Positions 1 through 4,317 of a DNA stretch of 5,672 bases are shown piece by piece. The stretch is from Bryobacteraceae bacterium (GTDB lineage: Bacteria > Acidobacteriota > Terriglobia > Bryobacterales > Bryobacteraceae). Position 1 is the first letter of the stretch, and each line of letters begins with the position of its first letter. The translations under genes were made by a program, and so were the position numbers. The stretch spans positions 1 to 5,672 of the forward strand of contig JASHWA010000119.1 of assembly GCA_030044325.1 (NCBI GenBank). Direction: 5' to 3'. The notes under the pieces were generated by a model. That model was not told where the DNA came from, did not search any database, and saw only the letters and a list, made by a program, of their open reading frames with translations.

Positions 1-138
1 CTGTATTATCCTTCGGTGAATCGCGGAATGAGCTTCACGATGCTGAAATTCGGCACAGGGGTGGTCAGCGACGCCGGATTCAACGTACTCAAGGAATTCT
101 GGCCGGACTGGCGGCGGAATCTCCTGCACAAACAGTAA
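1..138 (+). CDS. C-terminal end of an unidentified protein (5' end outside window)
   Basis: An open frame enters from the left edge in frame 1 and ends at TAA 136-138, giving the last 45 residues of a protein. The fragment starts LYYPSVNRGM and ends EFWPDWRRNLLHKQ. It is rich in aromatic residues and in Gly/Asn and has no catalytic motif. The closing 'KEFWPDWRR' resembles the tail of uncharacterised secreted proteins that I associate with Acidobacteriota; this is from memory and untested. Codon use is GC-rich like the neighbouring genes. Function cannot be assigned from this piece. The reverse-strand frame over the same bases is a shadow. The gene is followed by 273 bp without a gene, so it is probably the last gene of its transcript. 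Confidence 0.7.
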   Translation: MYYPSVNRGMSFTMLKFGTGVVSDAGFNVLKEFWPDWRRNLLHKQ

Positions 139-199
139 TCGGCTTTGCGCGGGCTGCCCGATCTATTTGCATTGTGGGCAATGATGGCGGCTACCCCTG

Positions 200-218
200 C
201 GCTTACGCGCGGGGCTCC
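200..218 (+). repeat. Copy 1 of intergenic CGCTTACGC repeat
   Basis: The 19 bases here match 16 of 19 positions of the stretch at 332-350. Both begin CGCTTACGC and end TCC. Here the core also forms a small hairpin, GCGC (199-202), loop TTAC, GCGC (207-210). Related copies with the same TTAC or TAC loop lie at 1540-1553 and 5373-5385, all between genes. Confidence 0.5.
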
Positions 219-244
219 TTGCGCTACATCCGCGCTGCGAGCCC
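212..244. repeat. Imperfect inverted repeat (hairpin) in spacer
   Basis: GGGCTC at 212-217 pairs with GAGCCC at 239-244. Inside, GCGC at 221-224 pairs with GCGC at 232-235 around a 7-base loop, with a 3x3 internal mismatch between the two stems. No T-run follows, so it is not a standard terminator. It overlaps the right half of the first CGCTTACGC copy and may be part of the same intergenic element. Confidence 0.45.
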
Positions 245-281
245 GTGTTGGAAAGCGGCTAGAACCCGCGCCATGATGGCC

Positions 282-295
282 CGGCTCGCAAGCCG
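282..295. repeat. Small hairpin CGGCT-CGCA-AGCCG
   Basis: A perfect 5-bp stem (CGGCT 282-286, AGCCG 291-295) closes a 4-base CGCA loop. A stem this short is easily found by chance in DNA of this composition. It is listed because it sits with other inverted repeats in the same spacer. Confidence 0.3.
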
Positions 296-331
296 ACGTA
301 GGGGCGGGCGACGGCTTAGTTTCCACACAAA

Positions 332-350
332 CGCTTACGCTCGCGGTTCC
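332..350 (+). repeat. Copy 2 of intergenic CGCTTACGC repeat
   Basis: This is the direct partner of the copy at 200-218 (16 of 19 bases the same, differing at the 10th, 13th and 16th positions). Its hairpin potential is weaker here (GC-TTAC-GC only). It ends 22 bp before the -35 element of the greA promoter. Confidence 0.5.
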
Positions 351-372
351 GGTGGACGGCTTTCAGACGTCG

Positions 373-400
373 TTGAGGGAAGCGCGAACCGCGGTATAAT
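373..400 (+). promoter_or_regulatory. sigma70-type promoter of greA
   Basis: A consensus -10 hexamer TATAAT lies at 395-400. Sixteen bases upstream, TTGAGG (373-378) matches four of six -35 consensus bases. With the usual distance from the -10 box, transcription would start near 407, only about 5 nt before the greA ATG at 412. No Shine-Dalgarno sequence fits between them, so greA mRNA is predicted to be leaderless or nearly so. Confidence 0.65.
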
Positions 401-411
401 CCTATCGAGTA

Positions 412-882
412 ATGGAAGAGCTCAAGCGGAGGCTACAGGAAGAGATTGCCGCTCTTGAAAACGAGCTGCGCATCGAACTTCCCCGGGAAATCCTCAAGGC
501 CCGGGCCCACGGCGATCTCAGTGAAAACGCGGAGTACCACGCGGCCAAGGAGCGCCAGCGCTTCGTTGATGCGAGGCTTTCGCAACTGAAAACGCGGCTG
601 CGCGAGATTTCCATGATCGACGTCTCGAAGATCCCGCACGATCGCGTGGGACTCGGCTCGACCGTGTTGGTTCTGGACATCGATAAAGACGAGCGGATCC
701 GTTACAAGCTGGTAACCAGCGAGGACGTGGATGTCGCCAAAGGATTGATATCGACCAGTTCGCCCATCGGGCGGGGGCTGCTCGGAAAACAGGTTGGGGA
801 TTCCGTAAGGATTCAGATTCCCGGCGGGGTGCGGGAGATGGAGATCATTGAGCTGACCACCATCCACCAGGCGGCCGAATGA
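412..882 (+). CDS. greA: Transcript cleavage factor GreA
   Basis: The 156-residue product is full length for GreA, which is usually about 158 aa. GreA enters the secondary channel of RNA polymerase and stimulates cleavage of backtracked RNA so that stalled elongation can resume. The N-terminal half is the antiparallel coiled coil. Its tip carries 'HGDLSENAEYHAAKE' (about residues 33-47), with the acidic pair D35 and E38 equivalent to the catalytic-tip acids of E. coli GreA. The C-terminal FKBP-like domain has the family signature 'SPIGRGLLGKQVGDSV...PGGVREMEI' (about 116-146). The ATG at 412 is chosen because it begins directly at the coiled coil and lies just downstream of a TATAAT box. There is no Shine-Dalgarno sequence. 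The stop overlaps the start of the next gene by ATGA. It could equally be called a GreA/GreB family protein, but length and motifs favour GreA. Confidence 0.95.
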   Translation: MEELKRRLQEEIAALENELRIELPREILKARAHGDLSENAEYHAAKERQRFVDARLSQLKTRLREISMIDVSKIPHDRVGLGSTVLVLDIDKDERIRYKLVTSEDVDVAKGLISTSSPIGRGLLGKQVGDSVRIQIPGGVREMEIIELTTIHQAAE

Positions 883-1520
883 CGATGACGTACACGCGTG
901 CGATCGGGATCGTCTGCGGCAAAATCATCCACTGGATCGTGCGTGGTCTCGCGCTGTCGCGCATCCATCCCAACGTATTGACGTTCTTCGGGCTGGTGAT
1001 CAACATCGGCGCCGCGACGCTGCTCGCCGTGCATCAACTGCGCTGGGCGGGTGCGGTGATCATCGGCGCGGGACTATTCGACATGGTGGACGGGCGCGTG
1101 GCGCGGGAAACCAATCGCGTGACCCGCTTCGGCGGATTTTTCGATTCGGTGCTCGATCGCTATTCGGACCTGGCGCTGCTGGTCGGGCTGCTGGTGTGGT
1201 ACGGTTCGATCAACCGGTTCAGCTACGTGGTGCTGACGGCCATCGTGATGACCGGGTCGGTGATGGTGAGCTACACGCGCGCCCGCGCCGAAAATAGCAT
1301 TCCGCAATGCAAGGTCGGATTCATGGAGCGGCCCGAGCGCGTGGTTCTGCTGATCATCGGCGCGCTGTTCGACCGGATGGCCGCGGTGTTGTGGGTGATC
1401 GCGGTGCTTTCGAACCTCACCGTTATCGACCGCATGATTTTCACCTGGCAGGAAACCAAGCGCCTGGAAGACGCGCAGTTGCGGCCGGCGGGGTCGCGAA
1501 CGGGTTCGCGGGCGGAGTGA
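879..1520 (+). CDS. CDP-alcohol phosphatidyltransferase family membrane enzyme
   Basis: The 213-residue integral membrane protein belongs to the family that transfers a phosphatidyl group from CDP-diacylglycerol to an alcohol, releasing CMP. The catalytic signature is complete: D68-x2-D71-G72-x2-A75-R76-x8-G85-x3-D89-x3-D93. These aspartates bind the metal ions and include the catalytic base. Hydrophobic segments before and after the signature fit the six-helix fold: about 33-65, 95-131, 155-178. 'SRIHPNVLTFFGL' at the first helix and 'ERPERVVLL' near residue 150 resemble phosphatidylinositol-phosphate or phosphatidylglycerophosphate synthases. The sequence alone does not fix the acceptor alcohol, so I give no gene symbol. 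The ATG overlaps the greA stop (ATGA, 879-882), implying translational coupling. A second ATG lies at 885. The last 15 or so residues are polar and probably not conserved. Confidence 0.9.
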   Translation: MTMTYTRAIGIVCGKIIHWIVRGLALSRIHPNVLTFFGLVINIGAATLLAVHQLRWAGAVIIGAGLFDMVDGRVARETNRVTRFGGFFDSVLDRYSDLALLVGLLVWYGSINRFSYVVLTAIVMTGSVMVSYTRARAENSIPQCKVGFMERPERVVLLIIGALFDRMAAVLWVIAVLSNLTVIDRMIFTWQETKRLEDAQLRPAGSRTGSRAE

Positions 1521-1539
1521 TTTCCGGCATTTACCCCGA

Positions 1540-1579
1540 CTCGCTTACGCGAGGCGGCTGTAACAGCCAGAGGGTTTTT
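1540..1579 (+). terminator. Stacked hairpins, possible terminator of the greA unit
   Basis: Two perfect small stems follow each other. CTCGC (1540-1544), loop TTAC, GCGAG (1549-1553) is a member of the CGCTTACGC repeat set. GGCTG (1556-1560), loop TAA, CAGCC (1564-1568) follows. A run of five T (1575-1579) comes 6 nt after the second stem. It begins about 20 nt after the phosphatidyltransferase stop. The distance between stem and T-run is larger than ideal, so termination may be weak, and the structure may instead be an intergenic repeat. Confidence 0.45.
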
Positions 1580-1621
1580 CGCGGAAGTGTGAAGCGCCGC
1601 GCGGATTAAAATCCCCAGTCC

Positions 1622-2068
1622 TTACCCGGGAATTGTGCGGCTGAGCGCGCGGTCGATCGAAACCGCGCCGGCGCCGCCGATCATGATCGCCAGCGCCATC
1701 CCGATGGCCAGGATGTGGTACTCGAATCCCTCGCCGTGCTTCATTCCGGTCCAGTTTATGAAAAATCCGTTGTGCCAGTGCACCAGCGCGACGGCGACCG
1801 CCATGTCGCAGGCGATCGAAAATGCCGCGATGCGGCTCAGGAATCCCAGAATGAGTCCGATACTGCCGAAGAATTCCGCGAGGATCGGGAGGACGGCGAA
1901 AAAGGCGGGTATGCCCTGATGTTCGAACCCGTGAAGCGCGCCGTTGAATCCGGGCCCGCCCAACCAGCCCAGCATTTTTTGCGCGCCGTGCGGAAACATC
2001 ACCACGCCGAGCGCGATCCGCACCGCGGTCAGCGCGAAGCTGTGCGGCGTCGCGAGAATCCTGCGCAT
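1622..2068 (-). CDS. DoxX family membrane protein
   Basis: The 148-residue hydrophobic protein fits the DoxX family in length and layout, with four predicted membrane helices: about 11-27, 54-77, 82-97 and 118-137. Family-like features are 'FPHGAQKMLGWLGG' (25-38) after the first helix, 'AEFFGSIGLILGFLSRIAA' (64-82), and 'HWHNGFFINW' (97-106) in the loop before the last helix. DoxX proteins are small inner-membrane proteins linked to quinone-dependent redox or oxidative-stress functions in a few studied cases; most have no known role. The ATG at 2068 is 3 nt after the stop of the ABC ATPase gene, so the two are almost certainly cotranscribed. Only a weak GGAT-like ribosome site precedes it. 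It converges on the phosphatidyltransferase gene. Confidence 0.9.
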   Translation of the reverse strand: MRRILATPHSFALTAVRIALGVVMFPHGAQKMLGWLGGPGFNGALHGFEHQGIPAFFAVLPILAEFFGSIGLILGFLSRIAAFSIACDMAVAVALVHWHNGFFINWTGMKHGEGFEYHILAIGMALAIMIGGAGAVSIDRALSRTIPG

Positions 2069-2071
2069 ACG

Positions 2072-2737
2072 TTAATCCGTCGAAATCCAGCCGTCCACGA
2101 TCTTGATGATTCGATTCCCGTAGGCCGCGTTCGTTTCCGAATGCGTCACCTGAATGATGGTGGTTCCCGTTTCATTGAGCTTCTTGAACACTTCCATGAT
2201 CTCTTTGGCCTGGCTCGAATGGAGATTTCCAGTGGGCTCGTCGGCCAGAATCACTTTGGGGCTGGCGATGATGGCGCGGGCGATGGCGACAAGCTGCTGC
2301 TGGCCGCCGGAAAGCTGGTTGGGGAACAGATCCTTCTTGCCCACGATCTGAAAGCGGTCGAGCGCGTCGCAGACGATGCCATCGCGCTCGGATTTTTTAA
2401 CGTTACGGTACGACAGCGGGATGTCGAGATTTTCGTAAACGGTGAGCGAGTCGAGCAGGTGATAGCTCTGAAAAACGAAGCCAAAATATTTCTTGTAGAT
2501 CTCGTCGCGATCTTTCTTTTTGAGGCGATGGATGGGGTGGTCGAGAAAGTGGTATTCACCGGTCCAGGCGCTGTCGTGCATGCCGATCAGGTGCAACAGC
2601 GTGGATTTTCCCGCGCCGGAGGGTCCCATGATCGACACGAATTCGCCTTCTTTGATATCGATGTTGATGCGGCGTAAGACAAACGTTTTCGTCGGCCCGT
2701 GTTCGAAGTATTTCTCGATATTTCTGAGCGTGATCAT
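2072..2737 (-). CDS. ABC transporter ATP-binding protein, MacB/LolD type
   Basis: The 221-residue nucleotide-binding subunit carries all main motifs: Walker A GPSGAGKS (38-45), Q-loop Q90 in 'FVFQSYHLLDSLTVYENLDIPL', signature LSGGQQQ (142-148), Walker B VILADE (162-167) and switch histidine H199. The 'FQSYHLL..LTVYEN' and 'EPTGNL' strings are typical of the MacB/LolD/FtsE-like group that drives export or lipoprotein extraction across the envelope. The D-loop reads TGNLHS instead of the usual TGNLDS, so the aspartate is H173. I start at the ATG at 2737 because family members begin 'MI.LRNIEKYF'. A TTG at 2758 would add seven residues. Neither start has a Shine-Dalgarno sequence. No permease gene is adjacent; the downstream partner is DoxX. 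The substrate is unknown. Confidence 0.92.
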   Translation of the reverse strand: MITLRNIEKYFEHGPTKTFVLRRINIDIKEGEFVSIMGPSGAGKSTLLHLIGMHDSAWTGEYHFLDHPIHRLKKKDRDEIYKKYFGFVFQSYHLLDSLTVYENLDIPLSYRNVKKSERDGIVCDALDRFQIVGKKDLFPNQLSGGQQQLVAIARAIIASPKVILADEPTGNLHSSQAKEIMEVFKKLNETGTTIIQVTHSETNAAYGNRIIKIVDGWISTD

Positions 2738-2780
2738 AAAAAAGAAAGGATAGCGCAACGGCCGTGAATGATCCGTTCAT

Positions 2781-2801
2781 GCATGTCCCAGGCTGACATG
2801 C
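2781..2801. promoter_or_regulatory. Inverted repeat GCATGTC-N7-GACATGC, possible operator
   Basis: Seven-base perfect arms (2781-2787 and 2795-2801) flank a 7-base spacer, 44 bp upstream of the ABC ATPase ATG on the minus strand. The size and position would suit a dimeric repressor or activator site for the ABC-DoxX unit. TGACATGC, covering the right arm, recurs at 2889-2896. No regulator is identified. Confidence 0.35.
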
Positions 2802-2892
2802 GCTCGCCTTTCTGCCACCGATTCCATACAGACGCAGCAGGAGCGGGATGGTTTTGCTTATGCGGGTGAGCGAGCGTTTCGGGCGGGGTGAC

Positions 2893-2930
2893 ATGCAAGC
2901 CGCGCCTTTTCGGCCGGGCGCGGCTTGCAT
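2893..2930 (-). terminator. Perfect 14-bp inverted repeat downstream of the DUF6152 gene
   Basis: The arms at 2893-2906 and 2917-2930 are exact reverse complements (14 bp, mostly G/C) around a 10-base loop. The structure begins 22 nt beyond the stop of the DUF6152-type gene on the minus strand, where a transcription end would be expected. No U-run follows on either strand, so it is not a textbook intrinsic terminator. It may act with Rho, or protect the 3' end of the secreted-protein mRNA. Confidence 0.55.
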
Positions 2931-2951
2931 TCAAGAAGGAGAGTCGGGTGT

Positions 2952-3374
2952 TTACTTATCCTTGCTGGTAGCGTCGTACGGCGCGCCGGTGCCCTGCGAG
3001 CCGAGGAAGAACTTCTGGCCGCTGGGCGTCGTGATATCGCGTCCGTTCATGCGAAACGAGCCGTCCTTCGACTGATAGCCGTCGACGATCACCTTGCTGC
3101 CGACCGGAAAGGTGTTGCGATTGAAGCCGCGGCGCAGCAGAACGTTGGGACTGCCGGCTTCGCACATCCACTCGGTCTCGGTGCCGTCGGCATTCGTCAC
3201 CTTCACGTGAATCCAGGAGTGCGGGTTGATCAGTTCCACTTTCGTGACCACGCCTTCCAGGTGGATCGGCTTCTTGGCGTCGAATTCCGCCGCGAATGCG
3301 TGATGCGCCCATGCGGGTGCGGACGCCGCGAACAACGCCACGACGCCGGCCGCAATTGCCAGTTTGTTTCTCAT
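2952..3374 (-). CDS. DUF6152-type secreted protein of unknown function
   Basis: The 140-residue protein has a signal peptide: basic MRNK, a hydrophobic stretch 5-20, and a likely cut after AWA (21-23), leaving a mature N-terminus that starts HHAF. The mature part has the pattern I recognise for DUF6152: 'HHAFAAEFD' (24-32), 'GVVTKVELINPHSWIHV' (41-57), 'EWMCEAGSP' (68-76) and a C-terminal 'VDGYQSKDGSFRMNGRDI' (97-114). It probably forms a small beta-barrel in the periplasm; the function of the family is not known. The ATG at 3374 is preferred over an upstream frame because it has a strong Shine-Dalgarno site and begins the signal peptide. It lies 50 nt after the stop of the other secreted-protein gene and is probably cotranscribed with it. 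Confidence 0.88.
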   Translation of the reverse strand: MRNKLAIAAGVVALFAASAPAWAHHAFAAEFDAKKPIHLEGVVTKVELINPHSWIHVKVTNADGTETEWMCEAGSPNVLLRRGFNRNTFPVGSKVIVDGYQSKDGSFRMNGRDITTPSGQKFFLGSQGTGAPYDATSKDK

Positions 3375-3382
3375 CTTGATTG

Positions 3383-3390
3383 ATCTCCTT
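3383..3390 (-). promoter_or_regulatory. Strong Shine-Dalgarno site deciding the DUF6152 start
   Basis: On the minus strand this reads AAGGAGAT, 8 nt before the ATG at 3374. It fixes this start over the longer open frame, whose first 58 residues run antisense-like through the upstream gene's end. Confidence 0.8.
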
Positions 3391-3424
3391 CTTCGACTTC
3401 CACTAAATATTATGACCCAAGCGT

Positions 3425-4234
3425 TTACTCTTTGGGCTTCTTGCTGTACTTCCCATACATCAGATCTTCCACGAACTCCACGCACTTGAACTCCAGAATC
3501 TGCGCGTTCTTTTCGACGTGCCGGTACAGCGGCATGCTGATCTTCCACGGCTTCGAATAGACGCCTGGATCGGTGATGGTGGCCTCGTACCAGAGCACGT
3601 CGGGACTGTGCAGCGTGTAGCGCTCGACCACGTGTATCTGGTTGGTGTGAAAATCGCCGGCGCGATCGAGCCAGGTGCGCTCATCAAGACCGGTCACGTC
3701 GACCACGAACGTGTCGCCTTCCCATTTCCCATAGGACTGGCCCATCCACGTATCGATCGGCGCGGGGCCGGGATCTTTCAGGAAAATGTTGCGGAACGCG
3801 CCGTCGTATTCGTAGGCGATCGCCATGGCCTTTTCGCTCTGGAAAATCTGGAACGGGAAGGGCATGTAGGTCGCGCGCGGGACGCCCGGCAAGTAGCACT
3901 TCACTTCGGGATCAAGCTCCAGGCGCTTGGCGTAATTCTGTTTTTTCTTTTCGAGCGCGGCCGGAAGATAGGGAATCTCGCCGCCGTCCACCACGCCGAT
4001 TCCGCCCGGCTCCGCGAACTCCGCGCCGGCATCGAGCACCAGGCTCTGTTGCGCGCCGTGCGCCAAGAGGTCCCAGTTGGCGGTGTTCATCGCCTGCCAG
4101 ATTCCATTGAGATTGGGATGTCCGTCGGCGAGGCGCGCGGGTTTAAAGGCCGTTTGCGCGGCTGCCGGAAGGGTACAAATCGCGCCAACGGCGAGCGCCG
4201 CTGAGATCGCCGTGAGCTTTACAAATCTTTGCAT
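3425..4234 (-). CDS. Secreted protein of unknown function (GIWQ / EGDTFVVDVTG family)
   Basis: The 269-residue protein has a signal peptide (MQRFVK, hydrophobic 8-22, likely cut after AAA at 24-26). C20 is not in a lipobox, so it is probably soluble periplasmic or secreted. Recognisable family strings are 'PNLNGIWQ' (41-48), 'VKCYLPGVPRATYMPFPFQIFQ' (111-132), 'GQSYGKWEGDTFVVDVTGLDERTWLD' (165-190), 'HVVERYTL' (201-208) and 'DPGVYSKPW' (222-230). This family is frequent in Acidobacteriota and some proteobacteria, often beside DUF6152 genes, and has no established function. I see no catalytic triad or metal motif. The ATG at 4234 is chosen over starts up to 41 codons upstream because it opens the signal peptide and has a GGAGAA site 9 nt before it. 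A TTGACA promoter lies upstream. Confidence 0.85.
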   Translation of the reverse strand: MQRFVKLTAISAALAVGAICTLPAAAQTAFKPARLADGHPNLNGIWQAMNTANWDLLAHGAQQSLVLDAGAEFAEPGGIGVVDGGEIPYLPAALEKKKQNYAKRLELDPEVKCYLPGVPRATYMPFPFQIFQSEKAMAIAYEYDGAFRNIFLKDPGPAPIDTWMGQSYGKWEGDTFVVDVTGLDERTWLDRAGDFHTNQIHVVERYTLHSPDVLWYEATITDPGVYSKPWKISMPLYRHVEKNAQILEFKCVEFVEDLMYGKYSKKPKE

Positions 4235-4243
4235 TCGTTCGAG

Positions 4244-4249
4244 TTCTCC
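4244..4249 (-). promoter_or_regulatory. Shine-Dalgarno site of the 269-aa secreted protein gene
   Basis: The minus strand reads GGAGAA, 9 nt before the ATG at 4234. It supports this start, which also gives a clean signal peptide. Confidence 0.7.
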
Positions 4250-4265
4250 AAGTTCTGCATAACAG

Positions 4266-4294
4266 TGTTTAGCAAACAGAAAGCCCGCTGTCAA
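4266..4294 (-). promoter_or_regulatory. Promoter of the secreted-protein operon
   Basis: On the minus strand a consensus -35 TTGACA (complement of 4289-4294) is followed after 17 bases by TAAACA (complement of 4266-4271), a weak -10 with three of six consensus bases. Transcription would start near 4259, about 25 nt before the ATG at 4234, leaving room for the GGAGAA site. The -10 box overlaps the palindrome TGTTT-AGC-AAACA (4266-4278), which could be a regulator site. Confidence 0.55.
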
Positions 4295-4304
4295 CATCCT
4301 CGGA

Positions 4305-4310
4305 TATAAT
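4305..4310 (+). promoter_or_regulatory. -10 box of the phosphotriesterase gene (leaderless start)
   Basis: A consensus TATAAT ends 7 nt before the ATG at 4318. The expected transcription start is at about 4317-4318, on the start codon itself, and there is no Shine-Dalgarno sequence. The -35 position (about 4282-4287) is a poor match, so an activator may be needed. It overlaps the divergent promoter for the secreted-protein genes. Confidence 0.6.
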
Positions 4311-4317
4311 CGGCGGC

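Larger units (their letters stand above)
139..411. other. Gene-free spacer with hairpins and repeat-like GC-rich DNA
   Basis: No supportable gene lies between the stop at 138 and the greA start at 412. The frames that cross it lack ribosome sites and recognisable protein. What it does hold, listed separately, is two copies of a CGCTTACGC-type repeat (about 200-218 and 332-350), a hairpin at 212-244, a hairpin at 282-295, and the greA promoter at 373-400. There is no hairpin plus T-run after the first gene that I would call a terminator. Confidence 0.65.
2738..2951. other. Intergenic region upstream of the ABC-DoxX unit
   Basis: I see no gene in these 214 bp. It must hold the promoter of the minus-strand ABC-DoxX unit, but no hexamer pair is convincing; a TATCCT-like -10 lies about 12 nt before the ATG at 2737, without a clear -35. 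It contains a short inverted repeat (2781-2801), two direct copies of TGACATGC (2794-2801, 2889-2896) and the long hairpin at 2893-2930. A GCTTATGC word at 2856-2863 is a one-base variant of the CGCTTACGC repeat core. Confidence 0.5.

Noticed and set aside
139..411. A structured noncoding RNA or riboswitch upstream of greA
   Set aside because: The hairpins lie upstream of the greA promoter, so they are not in its mRNA leader, and I recognise no riboswitch core.
174..458. A 94-codon plus-strand frame starting in the first spacer and running into greA
   Set aside because: It overlaps greA in another frame, crosses the promoter and several hairpins, and encodes no recognisable protein.
1715..2677. 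A 320-codon plus-strand open frame across DoxX and the ABC ATPase
   Set aside because: It runs opposite two clear genes with complete motifs, its translation is rich in R/H/D/E with no domain, and it has no ribosome site. Long antisense frames are expected in DNA of this codon composition.
2738..2758. TTG start at 2758 for the ABC ATPase
   Set aside because: It adds RYPFFF before the family-typical 'MITLRNIEKYF' and has no ribosome site. The ATG at 2737 is preferred, though neither has a Shine-Dalgarno sequence.
2893..2930. Terminal inverted repeat of an insertion sequence
   Set aside because: The two arms face each other across 10 bases, no transposase lies nearby, and no target duplication is visible.
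3518..4204. A 228-codon plus-strand open frame opposite the 269-aa secreted protein gene
   Set aside because: The sense strand has a signal peptide, ribosome site and family motifs; the antisense translation has none.
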